The notes under the pieces were generated by a model. It was not told the origin of the DNA. It searched no databases and saw nothing but the letters and a program-made list of their open reading frames with translations. A stretch of DNA of 64,000 nt, taken from the NCBI GenBank assembly GCA_051646285.1, contig JBOFCU010000324.1:1-64000 (forward strand), written 5' to 3'. Position numbers and translations under genes: made by a program. Of this stretch, positions 36,108 to 45,701 are shown piece by piece. Position 1 is the stretch's first letter. Every line of letters begins with the position of its first letter. The DNA is from Terrirubrum sp051646285. GTDB taxonomy: Bacteria; Pseudomonadota; Alphaproteobacteria; Rhizobiales; Beijerinckiaceae.

Positions 36108-37214
36108 ATGGCTATACGTTCCGAACAGCCCGGTGCGCCGTTGACGGCGATCCGTCTGTGTCTCGTGGCAATGACCGGCCTGGTGGTCGCCAACTGTGCC
36201 AATCAGGGCGGCGGCGCGCGCGGACCGTATTCAGGTCAGGAGAGCCGTGAGTTTGGCGCGTTTTCCCATTCCAAATATGGCCGGGCGAGCGAACGGGTTG
36301 TCGCTGATGGTCAGGACGTTCCCAAGGGCGGCGGGCGTGATCTCGTTGGCAAGACGTACCGGATCGCCGGCCGCACCTATACGCCCTATGAGAAGAAGCC
36401 GGGCCACACCGAAGTGGGCCATTCCTCCTGGTATGGCGCTGCCTTCCATGGCCGCAAAACGGCGAATGGCGAAATTTATGACCGCTTTGCCCTGAGTGCG
36501 GCCCATCGCACCATGCCGTTGCCGAGCTATGCCCGGGTGACCAATCTGGCCAACAGCCGTTCCATCATCGTGCGGGTGAATGATCGCGGGCCTTATCACG
36601 GCAACCGCATTATCGACGTTTCGCAGAAAACGGCTGATGTGCTCGATTTCCGCTCCGCCGGGACTGGCCGGGTCAAGGTTGAATATATCGGGCGGGCTTC
36701 CGTTGCCGGTTCCGATGATCGCAAACTGCTCGCATCTTTGCGCACGGATGGGTCACCGGCACCGACGCCGGATGGCGTCAGCGCGCCGCGCACCGAGGTC
36801 ATGGTGGCTTCGGCTCAGCCTGTGCGCCAGTCTCTGCCGGTGCAGGCCGCCAGCTATGCGCCGGCCAGCCAGCCGACAGTGGCGCAGATCGTACCGGCTG
36901 CGGCCCCTGCCACCACCGCGATTGCCATGGCGCAGCCTGCTGCGCGCGAACCCGCGCCGCAACGGTTTGCCAGCGCCGCCTTGCCAGCGGCTGCACCGCT
37001 GCCGCCGGAGCGGCCTTTCGATCTCATGACCATCCCCAATGCAGGCACACCGGTCATGAATGCCGTGCCGGGGTCTGCCAGCGGGCGCGCTGGCACCACC
37101 GTGGCACAGCTTTTCTATGCAGAGCCTGACCGCGCTGCGGCCCGGTTTGAGAAGTCCGATCCGTGGTCGACCCTGAAGCCGCAGCGCTTCAAGCCCTTGA
37201 AGATTGCTCCGTAA
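36108..37214 (+). CDS. rlpA: RlpA-like septal ring lytic transglycosylase
   Basis: 368 residues from the ATG at 36108 (GGGGA just upstream). A hydrophobic signal leads to a Cys (VVANC); the -1 Asn is atypical for a lipobox. Residues about 100-190 form the double-psi beta barrel: GHSSWYGAAFHGRKTANGE, RVNDRGPYHGNRIIDVS. RlpA cleaves denuded peptidoglycan strands at the septum. The C-terminal half is Ala/Pro-rich and lacks a SPOR domain, unlike the E. coli protein. It is next to dacC but separated by a terminator. Confidence 0.9.
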   Translation: MAIRSEQPGAPLTAIRLCLVAMTGLVVANCANQGGGARGPYSGQESREFGAFSHSKYGRASERVVADGQDVPKGGGRDLVGKTYRIAGRTYTPYEKKPGHTEVGHSSWYGAAFHGRKTANGEIYDRFALSAAHRTMPLPSYARVTNLANSRSIIVRVNDRGPYHGNRIIDVSQKTADVLDFRSAGTGRVKVEYIGRASVAGSDDRKLLASLRTDGSPAPTPDGVSAPRTEVMVASAQPVRQSLPVQAASYAPASQPTVAQIVPAAAPATTAIAMAQPAAREPAPQRFASAALPAAAPLPPERPFDLMTIPNAGTPVMNAVPGSASGRAGTTVAQLFYAEPDRAAARFEKSDPWSTLKPQRFKPLKIAP

Positions 37215-37235
37215 GCCAGTCTGGCCGGCATTGTG

Positions 37236-37256
37236 GGCGCAATTCTGAATTGCGCC
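37236..37256. repeat. Near-perfect 10-bp palindrome after rlpA
   Basis: GGCGCAATTC, one base (T), GAATTGCGCC. A 21-base perfect inverted repeat without a T-run, lying between rlpA stop and its terminator. It could be a protein-binding site or part of a complex 3' end. Confidence 0.6.
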
Positions 37257-37270
37257 ATTGATTTTGACAG

Positions 37271-37298
37271 GCGGCGCGGTCATGGTCGCGCCGCTTTT
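37271..37298 (+). terminator. Rho-independent terminator after rlpA
   Basis: GCGGCGCG (37271-37278), eight-base loop, CGCGCCGC (37287-37294) and TTTT. It lies 36 bases before the dacC start. Confidence 0.75.
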
Positions 37299-37333
37299 GC
37301 TTGTTTCCGATCATCCGGATTGATCACTATTTC

Positions 37334-38527
37334 ATGGGCCAGATACTGACACGCCGCTTTTTTCTGTTGTGGGCTGTTGCCAGCCTGTGCAGCGCTGTGC
37401 CCGCAGCCCATGCGCAAAAATTCGAGACCGCTGCGCCCTATGCCATCGTGATGGACAGCGAGAGCGGCGCTGTGCTGTTCGAGAAGGCGGCTGATGATGC
37501 GATGGTGCCCGCCAGCATGGCCAAGCTGATGACAGCGATCGTGCTGTTTGATGAAATGGCCAAGGGCCGCGTGACGCCGGACAGCGAATTTCTTGTGTCG
37601 GAAAATGCGTGGCGCAAGGGCGGGGCGCCCTCGGGTGGCTCCACCATGTTTGCGGCGCTTAACAGCCGCATCAAAGTCAGCGACTTGATTCCGGGATTGA
37701 TCGTGCTGTCGGGAAATGATGCAGCGATTATTATCGCCGAGGGTATCGCGGGCACGGAAGCCAATTTTGCCGGCATGATGACAGCCAAGGCCCGCGAGCT
37801 TGGCCTGACGAAATCCGTGTTTCGCAATGCCACGGGATTTTCCGAACAGGAGCAGGTTTCGACAGCGCGCGAACTGGCCATCATCGCCAATCACATCATC
37901 AAAACCTATCCGGCCCACTATCCGGTTTTCGGTCTGAAGGACTTTACCTGGAACAAGGTCAAGCAATCCAACCGCAATCCCTTGCTGGATATGGGCATTG
38001 GTGCCGATGGTTTGAAAACCGGCAATGTCGGCGATAGCGGTTTTGGCCTTGTCGGGTCGGCGGTGCAAAACAATCAGCGGCTGATTGTCGTTGTGAACGG
38101 TCTGAAAACCGCACGCGACCGGGCCAATGACTCGCGCAAATTGCTCGACTGGGGTTTTCGTGCCTTTGACAATCGCCGCTTGTTTGCCGATGGCGCTGTG
38201 GTTGGTGAGGCGCTCGTCTATGGCGGCGAGACAACCAGCGTCGACCTTGTCGCCAAAGGGCCAGTGACGATGTTCGTGCCGCGTGGGGCGAGCGAGCGCG
38301 TCAATGCCCGCATTGTTTACAAGGGCCCGCTCATTCCGCCGATTGCGCAGGGTGCAGAAGTGGCGCGGCTGCGCGTGCAGCGCGGTGACACGCAGGCGCT
38401 GGATATTCCGCTGTATGCGGCCCATGATGTGGCTGTAGGGCCCATTTCACGACGCGCTATGGATGCGGCGAAAGAATATGGGCTTGGCGTCGTGCGCAAG
38501 GTCATTGGGCCGAAGGCTGGCTTATGA
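37334..38527 (+). CDS. dacC: D-alanyl-D-alanine carboxypeptidase (PBP5/6 type)
   Basis: 397 residues from the ATG at 37334, with a signal peptide (RRFFLLWAVASLCSAVPAAHA). Penicillin-binding motifs are intact: SMAK (Ser61-Lys64), SGN and KTG in DGLKTGNVG. It trims the terminal D-Ala of periplasmic stem peptides. The C-terminal PBP5-type beta domain is followed by an amphipathic tail, as expected for membrane association. It is the first gene of a run that continues with overlapping tmk and holB. Confidence 0.93.
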   Translation: MGQILTRRFFLLWAVASLCSAVPAAHAQKFETAAPYAIVMDSESGAVLFEKAADDAMVPASMAKLMTAIVLFDEMAKGRVTPDSEFLVSENAWRKGGAPSGGSTMFAALNSRIKVSDLIPGLIVLSGNDAAIIIAEGIAGTEANFAGMMTAKARELGLTKSVFRNATGFSEQEQVSTARELAIIANHIIKTYPAHYPVFGLKDFTWNKVKQSNRNPLLDMGIGADGLKTGNVGDSGFGLVGSAVQNNQRLIVVVNGLKTARDRANDSRKLLDWGFRAFDNRRLFADGAVVGEALVYGGETTSVDLVAKGPVTMFVPRGASERVNARIVYKGPLIPPIAQGAEVARLRVQRGDTQALDIPLYAAHDVAVGPISRRAMDAAKEYGLGVVRKVIGPKAGL

Positions 38528-39192
38528 GGGCGCAGACTGCACCGCCGCGCGGACGTTTCATTACTTTTGAAGGCGGCGAGGGCAGCGGCAAATCCACCCA
38601 GATCATGACGCTGGCCAAACAGCTTGCGGCGCAGGATATTTCCGCCATCACGACGCGCGAGCCTGGCGGTTCGCCTGACGCAGAAAACATCCGCGCTTTC
38701 ATTCTGGGTGGCGGCGCCAAGCCATTGGGTGCGCTGGCCGAGACATTTCTTTTTTCTGCTGCGCGGCTCGATCACGTGCGCACGCGCATTGCACCGGCGC
38801 TGCGCGCGGGCCAATGGGTCTTGTGTGATCGCTTTGCGGATTCGACGCGGGCGTATCAGGGGGCGGCGGGCCGCGTGGACATGACAACCGTGCGCGCCAT
38901 TGAGCATGTTGCGGTCGATGGCTGCGTGCCCGATCTCACGGTTATTCTGGATGTGCCGGTCGAGATTGGCTTGCAGCGCGCGGCAGGACGCCGCGCCATC
39001 GGCGCGGCTGCCGATCGCTTCGAGGGGGAGGCGCTGGATTTCCATGCGCGCATCCGGCAAGCCTTTATTGATCTGGCGCGTGACGAACCGCAGCGCTGTA
39101 TTTTGATTGATGGTCATCGGGACGCTTCTTTTATTGCCGCTGATGTGTGGCGCGCGGTGGAATTGCGGCTGCTGCAAGGTGCAGGCGCATGA
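38524..39192 (+). CDS. tmk: Thymidylate kinase
   Basis: 222 residues. It makes dTDP from dTMP. The P-loop FEGGEGSGKSTQ (17-24 region), TREPGGSPDAENIR and DRFADSTRAYQG are the family motifs. Its ATG overlaps the dacC stop (ATGA) and its stop overlaps the start of holB in the same way, so dacC, tmk and holB are translationally coupled. Confidence 0.97.
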   Translation: MRAQTAPPRGRFITFEGGEGSGKSTQIMTLAKQLAAQDISAITTREPGGSPDAENIRAFILGGGAKPLGALAETFLFSAARLDHVRTRIAPALRAGQWVLCDRFADSTRAYQGAAGRVDMTTVRAIEHVAVDGCVPDLTVILDVPVEIGLQRAAGRRAIGAAADRFEGEALDFHARIRQAFIDLARDEPQRCILIDGHRDASFIAADVWRAVELRLLQGAGA

Positions 39193-40241
39193 GCGACGAT
39201 GTTCTGGCGGATCAGCTCGAAGATTATCCTCATCCGCGCGAGGCGGCCGCCCTGTTTGGCCATGCGCAGGCCGAGCAGCAGTTTCTCGATGCCTACCGCT
39301 CTGGCCGGCTGCACCATGCGTGGATTATTGCCGGCCCGGAAGGGATCGGCAAAGCCACACTGGCTTACCGCATCGCGAAGTTTCTGTTTGCTTATCCGCG
39401 TCCTGAACTGGCGGCCGGCGCCACGGATTTATCGGTGCCGGAAAACCATCCGGCCTTTACCCGCGTGGCTGCCCAGGGGCATGCTGACCTGTTTGTCCTG
39501 CGCCGCACCTATGGCAAGGATGGCAAGAAAGTCCGCACCGAAATTGCTGTTGATGATGCCCGCGGCATCATCGACCGGTTCTGGCAGACGTCCGGTGAAG
39601 GTGGCTGGCGCGTGTGCATTGTTGATGCGGCGGATGAGTGGAACCGCAATGTTGCCAATGCGCTTCTGAAAACGCTGGAAGAACCGCCAAAGCGCACAAT
39701 TTTTCTGGTCGTTGCCCATCATGCCGGTCGCCTGTTGCCGACGATTCGCTCACGAAGCCGGCTGTTGCCTTTGCAAGCTCTGGGTGATGCCGCAATGCGT
39801 CAGGCCATCAACAGCGTCGCGTCCGGTGCGCAGGCTGATGCGGTGGATGAGGCCATTGCGGGTGCCAATGGCTCCGTGCGCCGGGCCCTGATGCTGCTGG
39901 ACCGCGACATTGCCGCGATCGGGACGATGACGCGGGCTTTGCTCGACAAACTGCCACAGCTGGATACGCCCGGCATCATGTCGCTGGCAGAAGCCGTGGC
40001 GGGCCGGGCCAAAGATGACGCTTTTGCCGAGTTTGAGCATGTGCTGCGCGCGTGGATGAGCCAGGCCGTGGAAGCGCGGGCCGGCCAAGGTGCCGGGGCG
40101 GTCACACCGCTGGCTGAGCTGTGGGACATGCTGGGGCGCGGGCTTGCGACAACGGATGCCTATAATCTTGACCGGAAACCTTTTATTCTCGCGCTCTTTT
40201 CCGATATGGCAGAAGCCATGAAGCGGCTGCGCGCCGCGTGA
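39189..40241 (+). CDS. holB: DNA polymerase III subunit delta'
   Basis: 350 residues from the ATG at 39189. Part of the clamp-loader complex. The P-loop is GPEGIGKA (49-56), and NALLKTLEEPPKRTIFLVVAH is the sensor-region signature. No zinc-binding cysteine cluster is evident. It overlaps tmk by four bases (ATGA). The tmk-holB-metG-tatD order is widely conserved. Confidence 0.93.
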   Translation: MSDDVLADQLEDYPHPREAAALFGHAQAEQQFLDAYRSGRLHHAWIIAGPEGIGKATLAYRIAKFLFAYPRPELAAGATDLSVPENHPAFTRVAAQGHADLFVLRRTYGKDGKKVRTEIAVDDARGIIDRFWQTSGEGGWRVCIVDAADEWNRNVANALLKTLEEPPKRTIFLVVAHHAGRLLPTIRSRSRLLPLQALGDAAMRQAINSVASGAQADAVDEAIAGANGSVRRALMLLDRDIAAIGTMTRALLDKLPQLDTPGIMSLAEAVAGRAKDDAFAEFEHVLRAWMSQAVEARAGQGAGAVTPLAELWDMLGRGLATTDAYNLDRKPFILALFSDMAEAMKRLRAA

Positions 40242-40264
40242 CTCGCACGAAGATTGGCCCCGGC

Positions 40265-41824
40265 ATGAGCGGCAAAGAAAAATTCTACATCACCACGGCC
40301 ATTTCCTACCCGAATGGCCCGCCCCATATCGGCCACGCCTATGAAGTGATGGCGACAGACGCCATTGCCCGCTTTAAGCGGCTCGATGGCTATGACGTGT
40401 ATTTTCAGACCGGCACGGATGAGCATGGTCAGAAGGTGCAGCGTGCGGCGGAAGCCAAGGGTGTCAGCCCCAAAGATTATGTGGATGGACTGGCGGCGCT
40501 GTTCCACCAGATGGCCGACGCGCTGAATATTTCCTACGACCGCTTTATTCGCACGACCGAAGCTGACCATGTCGTTTCAACACAGGAACTGTGGCGGCGC
40601 ATGGAGGCCAATGGCGATATTTATCTCAATAAATATGCCGGCTGGTATTCGGTGCGTGATGAAGCATTTTACGCCGAGAGCGAAACAACCGTGCAGCCGG
40701 ACGGCGTGCGGCTGGGCGGGCAGGGCACGCCGGTGGAGTGGGTGGAGGAAGAGAGCTATTTCTTCCGCCTCTCCAAATATCAGGATATTCTGCTGAAGCA
40801 TTATGCCGATAATCCTGACTTCATCGCGCCGCGCGAACGGCTCAATGAAATCACCAGCTTTGTGAAGGGCGGCTTGCAGGATCTGTCGATCAGCCGCACA
40901 ACATTTACATGGGGCATTCCTGTTCCCGGCAATGACAAGCACATCATGTATGTGTGGGTTGATGCGCTGAACAATTATGTAACCGGCTGCGGGTTCCCCA
41001 ACGAGAATGATCCGCGCTGGAAATATTGGCCGGCGGATGTGCATATCATCGGGAAGGATATTACCCGCTTTCACAGCGTCTACTGGCCGGCATTTCTGAT
41101 GTCAGCCGGCTTGCCCGTGCCAGAGCGCGTGTTCGGCCACGGCTTCGTGCTGAATCGCGGTGAGAAAATGTCCAAGTCGGTCGGTAACGTGATCGATCCG
41201 ATCGCGCTCGCCTCGCATTTCGGCGTCGATCAGATGCGCTATTTTTTCATGCGCGAGGTGCCGTTCGGCCAGGATGGTTCCTACAGCCCCGAAGCGATTA
41301 TCGCGCGCACCAATGCGGATTTGGCCAATGATCTCGGCAATCTGGCGCAACGCTCGCTCAGCATGATCAACAAGAATTGTGATGGGACATTGCCGGCGCT
41401 GGTCAACCTGACGGATGCAGATCAGGCCATGCTTGCGATGGCCGACGCACTGCCGGAAAAAGGCCGCGCTGCGATGCAGGACTTTGCCATTCACACCCTT
41501 CTTGCCGAAGTATGGGCTGTGGTGTCGGAAGCAAACCGCTATTTTGCGTCACAGGAGCCGTGGGCGCTGAAGAAAACCAATCCGGAACGGATGCATACGG
41601 TGCTTGGTGTGACGGCGGAAATTATCCGCGCTGTCGCCATCATGGCGCAGCCGGCCATTCCCGTTGCGGCGGCGAAGTTTCTTGATCTCGTGGCAATACC
41701 GGAAAGCAAGCGTATGATTGCCGATGTGGGGCCGCATGGCCGCATGGCGGCTGGCACTGTCTTGCCTGCGCCAACGCCAGTTTTCCCGCGCTATGTCGAT
41801 CCTGCGGCAGAAGCGAAATCCTGA
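40265..41824 (+). CDS. metG: Methionyl-tRNA synthetase
   Basis: 519 residues from the ATG at 40265. Class I synthetase with HIGH as PPHIGHAYE and KMSKS as EKMSKSVGN. The CPxC zinc-knuckle cysteines found in many MetRS are absent between AFYAESET and VEWVEEESYFF, and the C-terminal tRNA-binding extension is also missing, so it is the short, zinc-free type. A GTG at 40238 overlaps the holB stop and is an alternative start, but the ATG begins the conserved GKEKFYITTAISYPNG. Confidence 0.96.
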   Translation: MSGKEKFYITTAISYPNGPPHIGHAYEVMATDAIARFKRLDGYDVYFQTGTDEHGQKVQRAAEAKGVSPKDYVDGLAALFHQMADALNISYDRFIRTTEADHVVSTQELWRRMEANGDIYLNKYAGWYSVRDEAFYAESETTVQPDGVRLGGQGTPVEWVEEESYFFRLSKYQDILLKHYADNPDFIAPRERLNEITSFVKGGLQDLSISRTTFTWGIPVPGNDKHIMYVWVDALNNYVTGCGFPNENDPRWKYWPADVHIIGKDITRFHSVYWPAFLMSAGLPVPERVFGHGFVLNRGEKMSKSVGNVIDPIALASHFGVDQMRYFFMREVPFGQDGSYSPEAIIARTNADLANDLGNLAQRSLSMINKNCDGTLPALVNLTDADQAMLAMADALPEKGRAAMQDFAIHTLLAEVWAVVSEANRYFASQEPWALKKTNPERMHTVLGVTAEIIRAVAIMAQPAIPVAAAKFLDLVAIPESKRMIADVGPHGRMAAGTVLPAPTPVFPRYVDPAAEAKS

Positions 41825-42633
41825 TGCTGATCGACAGCCATTGCCATCTGGATTTTCCAGACCTTGCGCAGGACCGCGATGCGGTTCTGATGCGGGCGCG
41901 TGCCGCCGGGATCGGGATCATGCTGACGATTTCGACGCATGTGGCGCGCTTTGGTCATTATGCGGCGATTGCCGAAGAGCATGCTGATGTTTTCTGCACC
42001 GTCGGCACCCATCCGCACAATGCCGGCGAGGAGCCGGATATTGCAGTGGGCACGCTTGTTGAATTGTCCCGCCATCCACGCTGTGTCGCAATTGGTGAGG
42101 CGGGGCTGGATTTTTTCTATGACAAAGCGCCACGGGATATTCAGGAAAAGGTGTTCCGCACGCACATTGCGGCGGCCCGCGACACCCAGTTGCCGCTGAT
42201 TATTCATGCCCGTGACGCTGATGATGTGATGATCGCCATTTTGCGCGAGGAGCATGGGCGTGGCGCTTTTCCGGCGGTGCTGCACTGCTTCTCATCGGGC
42301 GAAGCTGTGGCACGTTGCGGTGTTGAACTGGGATTCCTCGTTTCATTTTCCGGTATCCTGACATTCAAGAATTCGGACGAGATCCGGCGCATTGCGGCTC
42401 AAGTGCCACGTGATCAATTGCTGGTGGAAACTGATGCACCCTATCTTGCGCCGGTGCCGTTTCGCGGCAAGCGCAACGAACCGGCTTTTGTGGCGCACAC
42501 AGCCAAGGCTCTGGCCGATGTGCATGGTGTCAGCGCCGCCGATATGTCTGACATCACAACAGCGAATTTTTTGCGGTATTTTCCAAAGGCTGCGGCACAG
42601 ATTCAGCAACGCATACCATCGAGCGCGGCGTGA
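41824..42633 (+). CDS. tatD: TatD-family metal-dependent deoxyribonuclease
   Basis: 269 residues. The DSHCHLDF opening supplies the HxH metal pair; GEAGLDFFYD and LLVETDAPYLAP are TatD signatures. Likely 3'-5' exonuclease acting in DNA repair. Its start overlaps the last base of metG (TGATG) and its stop overlaps the GTG of the following MBL gene. Confidence 0.93.
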   Translation: MLIDSHCHLDFPDLAQDRDAVLMRARAAGIGIMLTISTHVARFGHYAAIAEEHADVFCTVGTHPHNAGEEPDIAVGTLVELSRHPRCVAIGEAGLDFFYDKAPRDIQEKVFRTHIAAARDTQLPLIIHARDADDVMIAILREEHGRGAFPAVLHCFSSGEAVARCGVELGFLVSFSGILTFKNSDEIRRIAAQVPRDQLLVETDAPYLAPVPFRGKRNEPAFVAHTAKALADVHGVSAADMSDITTANFLRYFPKAAAQIQQRIPSSAA

Positions 42634-43424
42634 GTACGACACTGACCATTCTGGGTTGCGGATCGTCCGGCGGCGTGCCGCGGGTCGGGCAGGGCTGGGG
42701 CGCGTGCGATCCGGCCGAGCCAAAGAACCGCCGCCGCCGCTGTTCGGTGCTGGTGGAACGTGTGGGCGAGGGCGGCACAACCACCCTGCTCGTCGATACC
42801 TCTCCTGACCTGCGCGAGCAGCTCATTGGTGCCAATGTCACGCGCCTTGATGGCGTGCTGATGACTCATGATCATGCCGACCACACCCACGGCATTGATG
42901 ATCTGCGCCCGCTGGTGATCATGCAGCGCAAGCGCATTACCATTCATGCAGATAGCGTGACGACCGAAACGATGATCAGCCGTTTCGGATATTGCTTTGC
43001 CGCGCCTGCTGGCAGTGACTATCCGCCGATCCTTGATTTATCGCTGCTGGAACCGCTTGTGCCGATGTCGGTTGACGGCCCTGGCGGGGCCATTGCCGTG
43101 CTGCCCATCCGGCTGCGGCATGGCAAGACAGATGCGCTCGGCCTGCGCATTGGCAACACCGCGTATACGCCCGACCTCAACGATATCTATCCAGAATCGA
43201 TTGCAGCGCTGTCTGACCTTGATCTGTGGATTGTCGATGCGCTGCGGCCGACGCCGCATCCGACACATTTTTCCTTGCAGGAAGCCTTGCAGTGGATTGA
43301 CCGGCTCAAACCCAAACGGGCCATTCTGACCAATCTGCACACCGATCTGGATTACGGCTTACTGGTGCGGAGTCTGCCACCCCATATCGTGCCGGCTTTT
43401 GACGGCATGACAGTCGCGCTATGA
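42630..43424 (+). CDS. MBL-fold metallo-hydrolase (PhnP-like)
   Basis: 264 residues, GTG start overlapping the tatD stop. The metal motif is MTHDHADHTHGIDDLRP and the downstream metal residues lie in LWIVDALRPTPHPTHFS and LHTDLDYGLL. It belongs to the PhnP/Lactamase_B_2 group (cyclic phosphodiesterase-like). No phosphonate genes are near it, so the physiological substrate is unknown. It is conserved after tatD in alphaproteobacteria. Confidence 0.88.
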   Translation: MSTTLTILGCGSSGGVPRVGQGWGACDPAEPKNRRRRCSVLVERVGEGGTTTLLVDTSPDLREQLIGANVTRLDGVLMTHDHADHTHGIDDLRPLVIMQRKRITIHADSVTTETMISRFGYCFAAPAGSDYPPILDLSLLEPLVPMSVDGPGGAIAVLPIRLRHGKTDALGLRIGNTAYTPDLNDIYPESIAALSDLDLWIVDALRPTPHPTHFSLQEALQWIDRLKPKRAILTNLHTDLDYGLLVRSLPPHIVPAFDGMTVAL

Positions 43425-43567
43425 GCAACAATCTCATCGCCGCGCTGTTTTTGCTGGCGCTGATTGCCGGTGGCGTTTGGCTCGCCAACAGCATTGCGGA
43501 TGCCAAACGGGCACAGGAATGTATCGAGTCCGGGCGGCGCAATTGCCGGCTCATTGAAGCGAAGTGA
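43421..43567 (+). CDS. 48-residue single-helix membrane protein
   Basis: ATG overlaps the stop of the MBL gene (ATGA), so it is translationally coupled. One N-terminal hydrophobic segment (LIAALFLLALIAGGVWLA) is followed by a polar tail with two cysteines (ECIESGRRNC). No known family. The overlapping start and the clean one-helix design argue for a real gene. It ends the dacC-to-MBL operon. Confidence 0.65.
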   Translation: MSNNLIAALFLLALIAGGVWLANSIADAKRAQECIESGRRNCRLIEAK

Positions 43568-43761
43568 CACTGGTTTAGGACAATCCAGTAATTGTCTGAT
43601 TTGTTTGTCTAAAATCGGTGATGTGAGTTTGACTGCCTGACATAGGCAGCGCCTTTGTCCTTGATGTTGTGGTTCCATAATATGTCTTATGCGACTCGCG
43701 GCAAGCTGTGTTTCTCCATGGTCGGTAACTTGGTAATATAACGGCAGAGAGGTAAAATCAG

Positions 43762-44475
43762 ATGGACATATCGGTCTGTGTGCTGAAGCCGTTCGGAGAT
43801 GGCATCTGGGTTGCTGACGGGCCTGTTCTCGTGGCGGCCTTGGGGTTTGCCTATCCGACGCGCATGGCGGCGATCAGGCTGGCAAACGGCGATGTGTTTG
43901 TGTGGTCGCCTGTAAAGCTGACCAGCGAACTTGTTGACGCGATCAAGGCGCTTGGGCCTGTCGCCCATGTGGTTGCACCCAATGCGCTGCACCATGTTTT
44001 TCTGACGGAATGGCAAGCCGCCTACCCGGCCGCGCGGTTTTATGCCGCGCCGGGGCTACGGCAGAAGCGCCGGGATGTCGCCTTTCATGGCGATCTGACA
44101 GGCGCGCCGGAAACAGCATGGGCGGGGCAGATTGATCAGGTGCTCGTGGCTGGCAACATCATCACAAATGAAGTGGTTTTCTTCCATCACCAAAGCCAAA
44201 CGGCCATTTTCACTGATCTCTTGCAGCAGTTTCCGGCGCGGTGGTTTTCAGGCTGGCGCAGTGTTGTCGCGAAGCTCGATTTGATGACCGGTGCCGTGCC
44301 CGCCGTGCCGCGCAAATTCCGCGTTGCCTTCACAGACCGTGCCCTTGCGCGGGCGGCTTGCCAGACAATTCTGTCGTGGCCCTCACAGCATGTTCTGATG
44401 GCCCATGGCACGCCGGTCGTTCAGGGCGGGCAAGAGGCCTTGCGCAAGGCATTCGCATGGCTTGTGCCGGGTTGA
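43762..44475 (+). CDS. DUF4336 protein (metallo-beta-lactamase-like)
   Basis: 237 residues. The pattern LVAALGFAYPTRMAAIRLANGDVFVWSPVKL and HVVAPNALHHVFLTEW matches DUF4336, an MBL-related family with altered metal motif (APNALHHVF replaces HxHxDH). A later HGTPVVQGG is the family C-terminal motif. Function is unknown. GAGAGG precedes the ATG. It lies 194 bases after the 48-residue gene and is likely its own unit. Confidence 0.78.
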   Translation: MDISVCVLKPFGDGIWVADGPVLVAALGFAYPTRMAAIRLANGDVFVWSPVKLTSELVDAIKALGPVAHVVAPNALHHVFLTEWQAAYPAARFYAAPGLRQKRRDVAFHGDLTGAPETAWAGQIDQVLVAGNIITNEVVFFHHQSQTAIFTDLLQQFPARWFSGWRSVVAKLDLMTGAVPAVPRKFRVAFTDRALARAACQTILSWPSQHVLMAHGTPVVQGGQEALRKAFAWLVPG

Positions 44476-44608
44476 TTTTCTACAATGCGTAACGGCTGCA
44501 CCTTGACCGGCCGGCCAAGTTCAAAATGCTGTGCATGACCTCTACCAAATGCCCGCGTGGAGTGCCTGCACCACAGTCAGCGCATCTTGCGTTCGCTACT
44601 ATGCAACC

Positions 44609-45439
<831 letters not shown>

Positions 45440-45464
45440 CAGCTGCGCGAGAACGCGGTGCCTC

Positions 45465-45701
45465 TCACAAACCCAGTTTGGCGAGTTGCGCTGCGAGCCA
45501 GAAATCAACCTGATTGAATGGCAGAATATATCTGGCAAATCCGACGGCAGCATTCAGCACAACGGTCGTGATTGTGCCTGCCGCAACGCCAGCCAGCAAA
45601 CCAAGGCTTTTCCGGGCAGGCAAGCGGGCACACCAGGCGGTAACGAGCAACGCCAGACACGTGGCCATGCCCAAAAGAATGACCTCAGTGATCGTCTGCA
45701 T
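45465..45701 (-). CDS. Small two-helix membrane protein coupled to hflX
   Basis: 78 residues. Two hydrophobic segments (EVILLGMATCLALLVTAWCARL and LGLLAGVAAGTITTVVLNAAVGFA). Its ATG overlaps the hflX stop (ATGA), implying translational coupling. No family recognised. Confidence 0.65.
   Translation of the reverse strand: MQTITEVILLGMATCLALLVTAWCARLPARKSLGLLAGVAAGTITTVVLNAAVGFARYILPFNQVDFWLAAQLAKLGL

Noticed and set aside
37280..38425. 381-codon open frame opposite dacC
   Set aside because: Same reason: dacC has all penicillin-binding motifs; the antisense product is His/Arg-rich and featureless.
40238..40264. GTG start for metG overlapping the holB stop
   Set aside because: The extra nine residues are not family-like; the ATG at 40265 begins the conserved N-terminus, though coupling cannot be ruled out.
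43664..43741. 25-codon possible leader peptide before the DUF4336 gene
   Set aside because: In-frame and closed by TAA just upstream, but no ribosome-binding site and no regulatory hairpin pattern.
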